A DNA stretch of 64,000 nucleotides from SZUA-22 sp963751695 (GTDB lineage Bacteria; Bacteroidota; Ignavibacteria; Ignavibacteriales; Melioribacteraceae). The notes under the pieces were generated by a model. That model did not search any database. It was not told the origin of the DNA and worked only from the letters and a program-made list of their open reading frames with translations. Location: assembly GCA_963751695.1 (NCBI GenBank), contig CAVVVP010000001.1, forward strand, positions 200,386 through 264,385, written 5' to 3'. Below are positions 56,266 through 64,000 of this stretch, one piece after another (positions within the stretch are counted from its first letter, which is position 1; each line of letters opens with the position of its first letter). A program made the position numbers and the translations under genes.

Positions 56266-57393
56266 TTAATTTTTAATATTCGCCAAATATTGAGTAGGTG
56301 TCGAGTTTTTTAATTTTTTGAAAACACTATTAAATGATGATTTTGAATTAAATCCAGAGTCGAGAGCATTTACCAAGTAATTAAAGTTTTTGTTGGTTTG
56401 AGCTCGTTCTATGAATTCATTAACCCTGTACATGTTTACAAAGTCATGGAAGTTAACCTTTTCATACTGGTTAATGATCTGGGAAAGATTGTTTGAAGAG
56501 ATATTAAGACTTAGAGCTAATTCACCTAGAGTAAGTTTGGGATTTAGATAAGGTTTCTCAGTTATCATAAATTTAAGTAAATCGCGATGTTTACTATTTG
56601 CTATATCACTCTTTAAACCCGATTTTCTATACGCACTTTCAATTTTGGTTTCAACCAGTAGTTTTTCATCTGATAAATTATTCGAAAACAAATTTTGTTG
56701 TCTTATACCTGAATAGCCAATATATACTACAAACAAAACTATGAAAGAGTAAAAAATTAAATCCGCATTAAATGGAAATTGGTAGTGAAGGATTTCGCGT
56801 AGTGTGATAATTATTGCAGCTGATAAAAACACTCCTAAAAAACATAGTATTGAATATCTTAACCAATTTAATTTGATACGACTATGTAGCGAAAAGTTAT
56901 CATCAAGTAACTTCTTATGCTGGATTAATTTTATGTATGTTAAAATAGTATAACTAATCCCCGATAAAATAAATCCAATTAAAAGAACATTTGAAAATGT
57001 ACTATAATCTTCAACCAAACCTCTATCAACCTCTATTTTTTCTTGGACAGTATAACCAAAATAAAAAGGTAGCATATAGATGTAACTTATTAGAATCGGA
57101 GCAAAGTGAAGGTAGTCAAGTTTTCGAATATGCTTTTGGTCTTTAAACGAGTATAAAACATACAAGAACAAAAAGGGACCATAGAAAAAAGGAAAGGGAA
57201 CGGTAACGCCAATTAAATGAGGATATTTCTCCCAGTAGCCTTGTGAATAAACTAAGTAATTAAGTAAGTGTACACCTATAAGAAATAACCAAAATGCTAG
57301 GATTTTATCAGAGAGATGTTTATTCTTTTTGGAAAAGAGCATTATTCCAAGAAAAAAGGAGAGGATGATACCAATATTTAAAATAAAATTCAT
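56266..57393 (-). CDS. Membrane-bound AraC-family transcriptional regulator
   Basis: Seven hydrophobic helices fill residues 5-235, and a C-terminal AraC/XylS DNA-binding domain spans about 270-375 (LTLGELALSLNISSNNLSQIINQYEKVNFHDFVNMYRVNEFI, then SGFNSKSSFNSVFKKLKNSTPTQY). Such 7TM-AraC proteins are common in Bacteroidota and often sit beside the genes they control, here the protease/TonB-receptor gene 221 bases downstream on the same strand. Confidence 0.85.
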   Translation of the reverse strand: MNFILNIGIILSFFLGIMLFSKKNKHLSDKILAFWLFLIGVHLLNYLVYSQGYWEKYPHLIGVTVPFPFFYGPFLFLYVLYSFKDQKHIRKLDYLHFAPILISYIYMLPFYFGYTVQEKIEVDRGLVEDYSTFSNVLLIGFILSGISYTILTYIKLIQHKKLLDDNFSLHSRIKLNWLRYSILCFLGVFLSAAIIITLREILHYQFPFNADLIFYSFIVLFVVYIGYSGIRQQNLFSNNLSDEKLLVETKIESAYRKSGLKSDIANSKHRDLLKFMITEKPYLNPKLTLGELALSLNISSNNLSQIINQYEKVNFHDFVNMYRVNEFIERAQTNKNFNYLVNALDSGFNSKSSFNSVFKKLKNSTPTQYLANIKN

Positions 57394-57421
57394 TGTTCAA
57401 GTTTACGAAGTTTATTGAATA

Positions 57422-57520
57422 TCCTCAAAAGATATTCTACAACTGCCCAAAAATTGGATAGACAATTTTAATCACTTCTTAATAATTAAAAATAATTAAC
57501 TAACTAATAAATTGCATCTT
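57422..57520. repeat. Dispersed repeat R1, copy b (degenerate)
   Basis: Shares CTTAATAATTAAAAATA and ACTAATAAATTGC with copies a and c at the matching positions and has GATAGACAATTTTAATCACTT in place of GACGGTTTTGATCATT. It is much weaker than the other two. Confidence 0.4.
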
Positions 57521-57604
57521 TTCTTAGCCTGATAGTCTTCCCTTTTAGAATACTTATATCTTTGTGAAAGATGCCAAATACGCAGATGATAGAATTCTTT
57601 TATT

Positions 57605-57626
57605 TGTAAGTGATTCAAGCTTTTTT
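57605..57626. repeat. Repeat R3, copy b
   Basis: GTAAGTGATTCAAGCTTTTTT matches 49679-49701 with one change. It lies in a 357-base gap (57394-57750) that also has R1b and in which no gene was seen. Confidence 0.6.
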
Positions 57627-57750
57627 GATTGAAAATAAGGACTTGTGGTTAGCGAAGATATTGAGAATTTATTTCGTTGAAAATTTGGAATAGGTTATCA
57701 ATTTTCTGGCAAAATATAGTTTCGAACTATTAAATAATTTTTAGACTAGT

Positions 57751-58830
57751 TTAGTATGAAATAGCAATTATTTCATCAACTACTGCTAATGCCTCGTCTG
57801 CGTCAATTTGATAATCCCCTTGTGTATTTGGAATTGATGTCATAACTATTACCAAATCTTTGTAAGGTACGATAAATGCAAACTGACCTCCATGACCCCA
57901 CATAAAATATATGTTTCTTTGTGCATCAATCCACCAAAGAAAACCAAAATCGTAATCTCCATCGGTTTCTACTTTAATTGTTGTCATTTCTTTGACCCAA
58001 TTAGAAGGTATTATCTCTTCACCGTTCCATCTTCCACTATCGGCAACACATAAAGCTATTTTTGCTAATTCTCTTGGTGTAGTCTCTATTCCAAATCCAC
58101 CGAATGTTATCCCATCTTTATATGGAACCCAATTATAATTAGTAAATCCGATTTTTGAAAAGAATACTTGATTTGACCATTCATCTGTTTTTTGACCAGT
58201 TACATTTTGAATTATTGCCGAAAGTAAATGTGGATCTCCATCTTTATAATCAAAAAAAGTCCCAGGTGTTTCGACTAGAGGTAGTTCCAGCACAAATTCA
58301 ACACTATTATCAGGTAATTCTCTTAGTAATTGATCTGTTTGCCCACCGACTCCATCATTGTTGTACCCTATACCAGATTCCATAGTTATTAAATCACTAA
58401 TTGTAATATTTGCTTTCTCTTGATGGTTTTTCAATTCGTCTTCTAAGTATATGGAAATTGGATCATGAAGAGATCCGATTAATCCTCTTTCTATGGCGAT
58501 TCCGGATAAAATACCCATAACTTGTTTAGTGCACGACCATATAAGGTGTTGAGTTGAAATATCATTACTATATTTAAGATAGGATTCCGCCACTAAGTTC
58601 CCATTCCTCAATACTAATAGACTCCTTAATGACCAAAGATTAGGATCACCATAAACTGCTTTGTAAACATTTACTAATCCAAGAGAATCTATATTCTCCG
58701 TTGACGGAAATGATATAATATGTCCATCCTCGATCTCTTTAGGTATAATTGAGTTGAACTCACTATTAAGAGGACTTTCTGTTAAACAACCATTTATACC
58801 AATTAGTATTAGAACGAGTAGTTTTTTCAA
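57751..58830 (-). CDS. Beta-lactamase-fold serine hydrolase, lipoprotein
   Basis: A 359-residue protein with lipobox INGC (Cys15). The SxxK motif is Ser99-Cys-Thr-Lys102 (WSCTKQVMGILSGIAIE), the Tyr motif lies in SGIGYNNDG, and the third motif is HGG in WGHGGQFAF. This is the class C beta-lactamase / esterase EstB-like family. It overlaps the barrel gene's stop by 4 bases, so the two are probably co-translated. Substrate unknown; not evidence of antibiotic resistance. Confidence 0.85.
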   Translation of the reverse strand: MKKLLVLILIGINGCLTESPLNSEFNSIIPKEIEDGHIISFPSTENIDSLGLVNVYKAVYGDPNLWSLRSLLVLRNGNLVAESYLKYSNDISTQHLIWSCTKQVMGILSGIAIERGLIGSLHDPISIYLEDELKNHQEKANITISDLITMESGIGYNNDGVGGQTDQLLRELPDNSVEFVLELPLVETPGTFFDYKDGDPHLLSAIIQNVTGQKTDEWSNQVFFSKIGFTNYNWVPYKDGITFGGFGIETTPRELAKIALCVADSGRWNGEEIIPSNWVKEMTTIKVETDGDYDFGFLWWIDAQRNIYFMWGHGGQFAFIVPYKDLVIVMTSIPNTQGDYQIDADEALAVVDEIIAISY

Positions 58831-59624
58831 TTTATACTTTTATTATTGTTGCCGATACACCATTTGAAATTCAGTGAATGTGATAGGTATTGATACTTTG
58901 GAGTATCAAAATAACCAAAATATTCAAACTCATATGCAAGTGATAAACCATCTCCCAGAATATTAGCAAACTCTACTTCAATATCAGTATGGTTTAACAA
59001 ACCAAAAGACCCGAAATTAAAATTACTATTCATTTTCTCCACCCAATCAAAGAATCTCAAGGTGTAGAAATGAGATTCCCACTTTGGATCGAATTCAGGC
59101 CGAGAAGTAAATCCCATAACTGAAGTTGCAATAGATATTGAAAATGTATTGCTCCCAACTTTATAAATTGAAATAATTTTTGGTCCAATATCGAATAATG
59201 TATACCAGAAAAGATGTCCACTTTGAAGTTCAGGGTAGAGCTGCCATAGATAATTCGTGGAAATATATGGACCGAGATAATATGTATTTTTCGAAGACTT
59301 AAATATTTGAAATCCATAAAATACATCGATGGGTGTAAATCTCCAATTTAGACCAATGCCCTTTTGAAAGTTTACGCCAAAATCCAACTTGGGTTTGTAT
59401 CTGAACATAGAACTGTGATTAATTCTTTCATATTCATAACCGATAGCTAGATTGATCCCATTAAACACCAAACCGTAGTTCATACCCTCTTTTATTTGAT
59501 AGAATTGCAAACCAAATACTAGTGAATGAGTTTTATTAGTTGTTAAATTTTGGCCAAGGGACTGGAATGTGGCTATTAAAAACATGAAAATGCTGCTGAA
59601 ATAAATTACTTTTTTAATTTTCAT
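58827..59624 (-). CDS. Putative outer-membrane beta-barrel protein
   Basis: A signal peptide ending at LGQ, then aromatic amphipathic strands (FQIFKSSKNTYYLGPYISTNYLWQLYP, TDIEVEFANILGDGLSLAYEFEYFGYFD). It shares no motif with a named family. It overlaps the serine hydrolase start (58830) by 4 bases. Confidence 0.6.
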   Translation of the reverse strand: MKIKKVIYFSSIFMFLIATFQSLGQNLTTNKTHSLVFGLQFYQIKEGMNYGLVFNGINLAIGYEYERINHSSMFRYKPKLDFGVNFQKGIGLNWRFTPIDVFYGFQIFKSSKNTYYLGPYISTNYLWQLYPELQSGHLFWYTLFDIGPKIISIYKVGSNTFSISIATSVMGFTSRPEFDPKWESHFYTLRFFDWVEKMNSNFNFGSFGLLNHTDIEVEFANILGDGLSLAYEFEYFGYFDTPKYQYLSHSLNFKWCIGNNNKSIN

Positions 59625-59753
59625 TAAATTCCATTTAAATCTGATGGTAGCAAACAGCTCTTTACAGAGTCTAAATAATTATGGGGAAGATAATAATAAT
59701 TTTTCTTTGAAAACTAAATTTCTACTTTTTTAATCATTTCAGAAACTTGTACA

Positions 59754-59860
59754 GTACGTCTTCAAAAGATTTATACAAACAACCTATTATTTTTAGACGG
59801 TTTTGATCATTATTCAATGATTACAAATAGTTAAGAAATTAATTTGCTGCGTTTTTTTCT
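59754..59860. repeat. Dispersed repeat R1, copy c
   Basis: See copy a for the shared 19- and 17-base words. It lies about 14 bases from R4 copy b, so the two repeats form one unit of about 260 bases here; in copy a of each they are separate. Confidence 0.75.
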
Positions 59861-59873
59861 GCACCATATTATC

Positions 59874-60013
59874 AACTAAATTAATATCCACTCCCACTTC
59901 TGAGCGTCCTCACAGCTCTCTGGTATTAATATCCAGCCTAAACCCGAGGTTAACCTTAAGTGGATAAAATAAAAGCCCTCCTCGAAAGGATTAGGAAATC
60001 AAACCGAGGAGGG
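59874..60013. repeat. Dispersed repeat R4, copy b
   Basis: Matches 52487-52626. TATCCACT near 59884 and AGTGGATA near 59959 are inverted, giving a possible long hairpin. The right end is the terminator of the gene at 60037. Confidence 0.7.
59976..60013 (-). terminator. Intrinsic terminator of the gene at 60037
   Basis: A 9-bp stem CCCTCCTCG (59976-59984) with CGAGGAGGG (60005-60013). On the minus strand the hairpin is followed by CTTTTATTTTAT, and it lies 23 bases after the stop of the gene at 60037. Confidence 0.75.
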
Positions 60014-60036
60014 TGTCATATATTACATCATATTTT

Positions 60037-60594
60037 TTAATACAAAAGATAATCTAAGTCCCAAGGACGTCGCCACATATCAAAATTTTTCATATCGTTA
60101 AAAAAGTCATTACACTCTTTTCTTGTAAGCATGAGCGTGTTTTCGCCAAACATATATTCAAGTTGTGTTGTAGCAATTCTTCTACCATGATTCCATTCAC
60201 TACTGAAAAAAAATCCGGCGCTAAGATCAATTACATGATCTACGTAATTTCTTTTGCCATTACTTTCCTCATCCTCTGGTCTAAAAAAAGCATCGCCAAA
60301 TTTACCACTCCCAAAATTTTCATACTCTATTACCATTTTTATTCCTTTCCTTTTTTTTATCCTAATATTTATTGATTTTCTATCTAGATCTATAACCTCT
60401 TTAATAAGTTTATCTCCTTTGTTTTTAAATCCACCATTAAATAACAACCAATAGAACCAGATAGGATCAAAAAGTAATATCTGGGGCAATGTTTTACCAG
60501 AATATTTCCCAAACCATAGTTTACTCCATTTAATTTTTGTTGCATCTCTTTTAATCTTTCTAATCTCTTCCTTTGTATATCTTGTTGATGACAT
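60037..60594 (-). CDS. Mobile-element-associated protein with an FGKYxGKT segment, unknown function
   Basis: The start is taken as ATG 60594 because AAGGAG lies seven bases upstream; the ATG at 60675 has no such site. It is 185 residues, basic at the N-terminus. WFGKYSGKTLPQILLFDPIWFYWLL (about 30-54) resembles the FGKYKGK..DPDYLxW motif of DUF3820 and of some exonuclease C-terminal parts; the rest is unrecognised. It lies in the same run as the primase-helicase gene, consistent with a plasmid or phage origin. Confidence 0.55.
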   Translation of the reverse strand: MSSTRYTKEEIRKIKRDATKIKWSKLWFGKYSGKTLPQILLFDPIWFYWLLFNGGFKNKGDKLIKEVIDLDRKSINIRIKKRKGIKMVIEYENFGSGKFGDAFFRPEDEESNGKRNYVDHVIDLSAGFFFSSEWNHGRRIATTQLEYMFGENTLMLTRKECNDFFNDMKNFDMWRRPWDLDYLLY

Positions 60595-60708
60595 TTCATT
60601 TCTCCTTTTTATTAATTTGAATTTGTTTTTCTTGTACCTACCCGTTAGACCTGCTTCCACAATGTCTAAACTCATAGCATTCCAAGCAATCGCAGCTACA
60701 CGGATAAC

Positions 60709-60820
60709 CTAAACTAGATAATCGATTGAATCTTCAACTGCTTCTTTTCCTAATAACTTTATCAATTCTTCTTTATTTTTTTAGGATGTCCTCCAGGACA
60801 TCCTTTTCATCTATTGACAT
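60709..60820 (-). CDS. Small acidic protein gene, probably frameshifted (about 36 residues)
   Basis: The ATG at 60820 has AGGAGA just upstream. The frame reads MSIDEKDVLEDILK, then breaks in an A7 run (60776-60782). Removing one A gives MSIDEKDVLEDILKNKEELIKLLG... to DYLV and a stop at 60709-60711. The pieces are uniformly acidic-helical, which favours a real gene. It lies between the gene at 60037 and the primase-helicase. Function unknown. Confidence 0.4.
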
Positions 60821-60877
60821 ATTTTCTCCTATTAATTGTTTTTATTAAATTCATCACTTCCTATTCTATACTTACCA

Positions 60878-62723
60878 TCACAGACTTTCCTCGAGTAGTT
60901 TTTTATTGATCAGCGTTCTTAAATCATTGCTAACATTTGATCCAGCACGCCCTAGAGTTTTCGCTATTCCACTTGTGGTTAGGATTTTCTTTGAATCATT
61001 TCCAAACAGTTTATGATTGCTCTTAGACCATCACTTATTTCATTAAAGTTTGTGCATCCACAGTAATGACCTCATTATAAAGTTTTTTTGTTATATATCC
61101 ATTGCGAACTTATTTGGTGCTACAAGTGCGACTTTTTCATTTCCAACTTATAGTCATCTGGCTTTGGCTGATCAAGAGATAATTAGCGTTTCCGCTGGCA
61201 TTGCATTTCCCTTGTGCCAGATAATTCGACGCTGGGCTTGGGTATGCCTACCTTTATTAAGGTGATGAACAATGATGATAGCAATATTTTTCTCTAGTGC
61301 ATAACGATGGATAACATACTACCAAATTGATAATCAGACACAAAACTATATGCTTGCGTATTTCCGGCAAAGGACCTTGCAGCACCATATGAATCAACAA
61401 CAATCGCTCGTATATCTGGGAACTCTTGTAGAGCTTCGTCCATCAATTCCATACCACCTTCTTCTAGAAATGGAATATCATCTGAAAGTGTTTGCAGAAT
61501 AAAATTGTTCGGTAAAGTTTTAATGATCCCATGCCTTCGTCATTTTAGCTAATCTCTTATCCATCTTTTTTTTATTGTCCGCATAAGCCAGATATAACAC
61601 ACCATGCTTCTGTGGATTATGGAAGCGTGATGCAAACTTGAAGCCCCGACAGAGGTATATAGCATACTGACACATTAGCATGGTCTTCCCAAATTTTCCA
61701 TCCCCCGCTTATCAACGTATAACCTACTGTTATTAGGTCATTTGTTATCATGGGTCTTCTTTCTTTTAAGTTTCTATTTCTTAACTCTCTTGCTGAATAA
61801 AACCTGCTCTTCTTCTTTATATCTTTCTTGATCGAAATGTTCTTACTCTTGAAGAAATCAATGCTGGGATCATAGATATCCGTTAAATCCTTATCAGCTT
61901 CAAGTTCAATAATGTGTATGTCAGTAGAGAATTTCTTCGCAAGTTTCCCTGCAGCCGCTTTGCCAGCAACATCTGAATCCATCACAATGTAGATATCATA
62001 CTGATTTAGTACATGCACATATTGATCTGGAAAATTTGAGACACCTGGAATGCCAACAGCATTAAGCCCCCACTGCTGCGCGATTAAGAGCATCAGCTTC
62101 CCCCTCTGTAATTAGTAAGCTTTTGGAGGTAATGTTAGAAGAATGTTTTCATTAAACAACCTTTTGCGAGGTAGATTACCGGCTGGGTTATAAAGACCTT
62201 TATATTTGCCAGAAGCTGATTCTCTTGTACGACGACCGGTTAGATAACATGGTCTATCACCCCGATAATAAGGGATAATTATTCGATGATCCATAAAAAC
62301 GAATACGCCATTTCTTACCAAACCAGTTACTTCGCGTTGGTAATGTGATAAGTTTTTATTCATCCAAGTAATAGTTTTTGAAATACTTCTAATTGAAAAA
62401 GACTCCATATTTGTCTATTGTTTCTTGAGTAAACTTTCTATCGTTGCTCTTCAAATACTGTTGGTGAGTCTTACTCATGCCTCTATTATCGCAACGCTGT
62501 TTGAACTGCTGAAAGACATCAAATTGTTCTGGTTCTCTGAAACCCACGTAGATTTCACTTATTACATGATGAAATGCTTCTTCATTAGATAACAATACAT
62601 TACTGTTGACTTGATCTAAAAGTCTTGCACTTTTTCTTTTTCTTCATTCCAAATATGGATTTCTGTTTGTAGCATTTTCATTGTTAATTTTTTCTTACTA
62701 CTCTTTGGGGGAGACTTTTTCAT
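60878..62723 (-). pseudogene. Frameshifted TOPRIM primase / RecA-like helicase (mobile-element replication protein)
   Basis: The start is ATG 62723 behind AAGGAG. Pieced together across frames it encodes about 610 residues. First comes an N-terminal helical region and a primase core (DHRIIIPYYRGDRPCYLTGRRT), then a TOPRIM motif (LLITEGEADAL) and DIYIVMDSDVAG. A Walker A GDGKFGKT, Walker B AIVVDSYGA and sensor IIIVHHLNKGRHT mark a RepA/AAA-25-type helicase. A C-terminal winged helix (TSGIAKTLGRAGSNVSNDLRTLINKKLLEESL) ends at 60878. At least eight frame breaks occur, several at homopolymers (62618-62621, 62396-62400, 62121-62124, 61702-61706). No CHC2 zinc finger is seen. Decayed gene or heavy sequencing error. 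Confidence 0.75.
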
Positions 62724-63462
62724 ATTAAACTCCTTTCCTATGTTGGTTATAGAATTGTTAAAATATTGTTTGGGTAAATCGATACTCTTGCTGATTAGAA
62801 TACTTGCTTTGAATAGTATTATTACTGTAAGGAAGACTCTTACAGTCCGAGTTGATATTGTATTTTTTAGATGAAACATTTTTAATCCTCAAATTTGATT
62901 GTGAAATTATTTTTGATAAACTGTCGAGGAATGTTTATTGATCTGAGAGTGTTTGAGGGGTATAAAAACCAATAATCAGCATAAATTGAATAATGTTTAG
63001 ATTATTATTTATTTAAAACATTATGCTATTTATTCTATTTATACATTATTATTATATAGTTTTAATATTTAAGACTATACAGATCATAATTATCCAGGAT
63101 TTATTTCAATACCAGCAACCACCTCCTTCCAAGCCTGTCATCAGAAAATGAAGCTAATAGTATGTTATTTGTTGATGTTATTAGGAGGTTTGGAGACCAG
63201 ATTAGTATTTGGTCCTCCAGGTTACGAAGAATGTTTGCAGCAATAAATTTGCATTTATTAGTATAAAAGGGGTCTCTCTGGAATAGTCCATTTGAAACTA
63301 ATAAATTCGTCACCAACTCTCCTACGGTTGTAATTTATGGCAACGAAAGTATCATTATTTTGAATTTGCATGAAGCTTGTAATCCATACGGGGTTATGGA
63401 ATTATTAAGGTAAGGACAATAAGGATTAAATAATTGAGGGGATTTTATGTCAGAATTATTTT
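62724..63462. other. Intergenic region upstream of the primase-helicase
   Basis: About 740 bases. An AT-rich hairpin with a 9-bp stem (ATAATGTTT at 62990-62998, AAACATTAT at 63016-63024) could be an operator or small terminator. A 71-codon minus-strand frame at 63101-63316 has no recognisable domain and I do not call it. Otherwise nothing was seen. Confidence 0.4.
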
Positions 63463-64000
63463 CTAGACTTCTAGACCTGATATTATTTTTCTAAGATCAA
63501 ATAATAAATCTTCATCAATTCTGATTCTCTTAATATGTGGAACTTTATGATGAATTGGTAACCTTCCTCATTTGCAAAAATCTTACAAAATTTTTCCCAT
63601 CGGTTATGCTTTTGTATTAATCTAATACCATTATTTCTATGTTCGAGCTTTGACTTTGAACCTACTTTTATTAAATAGCTTTTTGTCCCAGAATAAAGGT
63701 TGAAAATCAGAAGTTCCACAATCGTTCTTTACTATTCAGCCATACAGCTAAGTAAATGTTAATTTTTTATTAATGTCTTTTGTGTAATTAAACTTACTCA
63801 AGAAACGTTTTTGCGGTGTTTTAGTATTAATAATTTTATATTCAATTAATTCATAATATAGCTTTTCAAGTTTATCTAAATCATCCAACCAGTTATAACT
63901 TATATCATAATTATATTTTCTATTATTAATTTTATTTCTTAGAACTGTCATATTCTTTACTTTAAAATTTAATTTCTCTAGCACATTATAAATTTGAAAT
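63463..64000 (-). pseudogene. Frameshifted hypothetical protein, runs off the window edge
   Basis: Three frames join end to end. From the window edge the first reads VLEKLNFKVKNMTVLRNKI...DINKKLTFT, the next LAVWLNSKERLWNFF, and the last LIQKHNRWEKFCKIFANEEGYQ followed, after one more shift near 63555, by IHHKVPHIKRIRIDEDLLFDLRKIISGLEV and a stop at 63463-63465. The general form (LYYELIEYKIINTKT..FLSKF..INKKLTF..W.NSKERLW) recalls small Bacteroidota mobile-element proteins such as the RteC group, a weak likeness. The 5' end may lie outside the window. Confidence 0.45.

Noticed and set aside
57751..58830. Antibiotic-resistance beta-lactamase
   Set aside because: Only the fold and SxxK family are shown; lipoprotein serine hydrolases of this kind are usually esterases or peptidases of unknown substrate.
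61050..61265. Plus-strand 71-codon frame opposite the helicase
   Set aside because: It runs opposite the helicase motif region (HHLNKGRHT), so the minus strand is the coding one.
63101..63316. 71-codon minus-strand frame
   Set aside because: No domain, no convincing ribosome site, and the stretch holds short inverted repeats; not enough to call a gene.
43..64000. CRISPR array
   Set aside because: No evenly spaced direct repeats with unique spacers were found, and no cas genes are present.

Overview
The window is about 33-36% GC and reads as a chromosomal contig from a member of the Bacteroidota/Chlorobiota/Ignavibacteriota group, most likely Ignavibacteria-like. The grounds are a secreted protein ending in a type IX secretion tail with the NYPNPFNP motif, abundant outer-membrane barrels and TonB receptors, SpoIIE-type partner-switching regulators, and a SufBCDS operon. 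The taxon is an inference from protein style, not from a marker gene. One tRNA-Arg(CCT) and no rRNA were found.

Regions from left to right. (1) 1-9.4 kb: surface-glycan cluster with the end of a probable hexapeptide acyltransferase, a CBS/nucleotidyltransferase of the nonulosonic-acid type, a glycosyltransferase, a Wzx-like flippase, an O-antigen ligase/polymerase, a frameshifted Wzz, an SLBB exporter, RfbB and a barrel protein. (2) 9.5-18.5 kb: a long minus-strand signalling operon with an ECF sigma factor, a membrane protein of unknown role, three SpoIIE/PP2C phosphatases with different sensor halves, a STAS antagonist and an RsbW-like kinase. A second STAS gene lies divergently at 18.7 kb. 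(3) 19-30 kb: purA, a histidine kinase, an aminopeptidase P, a 952-residue FAD/Fe-S dehydrogenase, a frameshifted porin and a large T9SS cargo protein. (4) 30-36.2 kb: sufB-C-D-S-T, a bacilliredoxin and an Rrf2 regulator behind a near-consensus sigma-70 promoter. (5) 36.3-49.4 kb: housekeeping genes (rlmB, hisS, PTS IIA, sppA, a LOG-family gene, eno) mixed with lipoproteins and unknowns. (6) 49.6-64 kb, right of the tRNA: sparse accessory DNA with dispersed intergenic repeats, a CPBP protease/TonB-receptor fusion with a membrane AraC regulator, a serine hydrolase and barrel pair, and a broken TOPRIM primase-helicase.

One pattern crosses the whole window. At least eight reading-frame breaks each look like a one-base error in or beside a short homopolymer, while the protein motifs on both sides stay intact. 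They are rare in the first 57 kb and dense after 60.7 kb. This looks more like residual sequencing error, worse towards the right end, than old gene decay, although the primase-helicase could also be a real pseudogene.

The strongest candidates for unusual biology are the in-frame CPBP-protease/TonB-receptor fusion (about 52.8-56.0 kb), the ECF-sigma/partner-switch operon with three phosphatases, and the repeat-rich island next to the tRNA. None can be called a new system from sequence alone.
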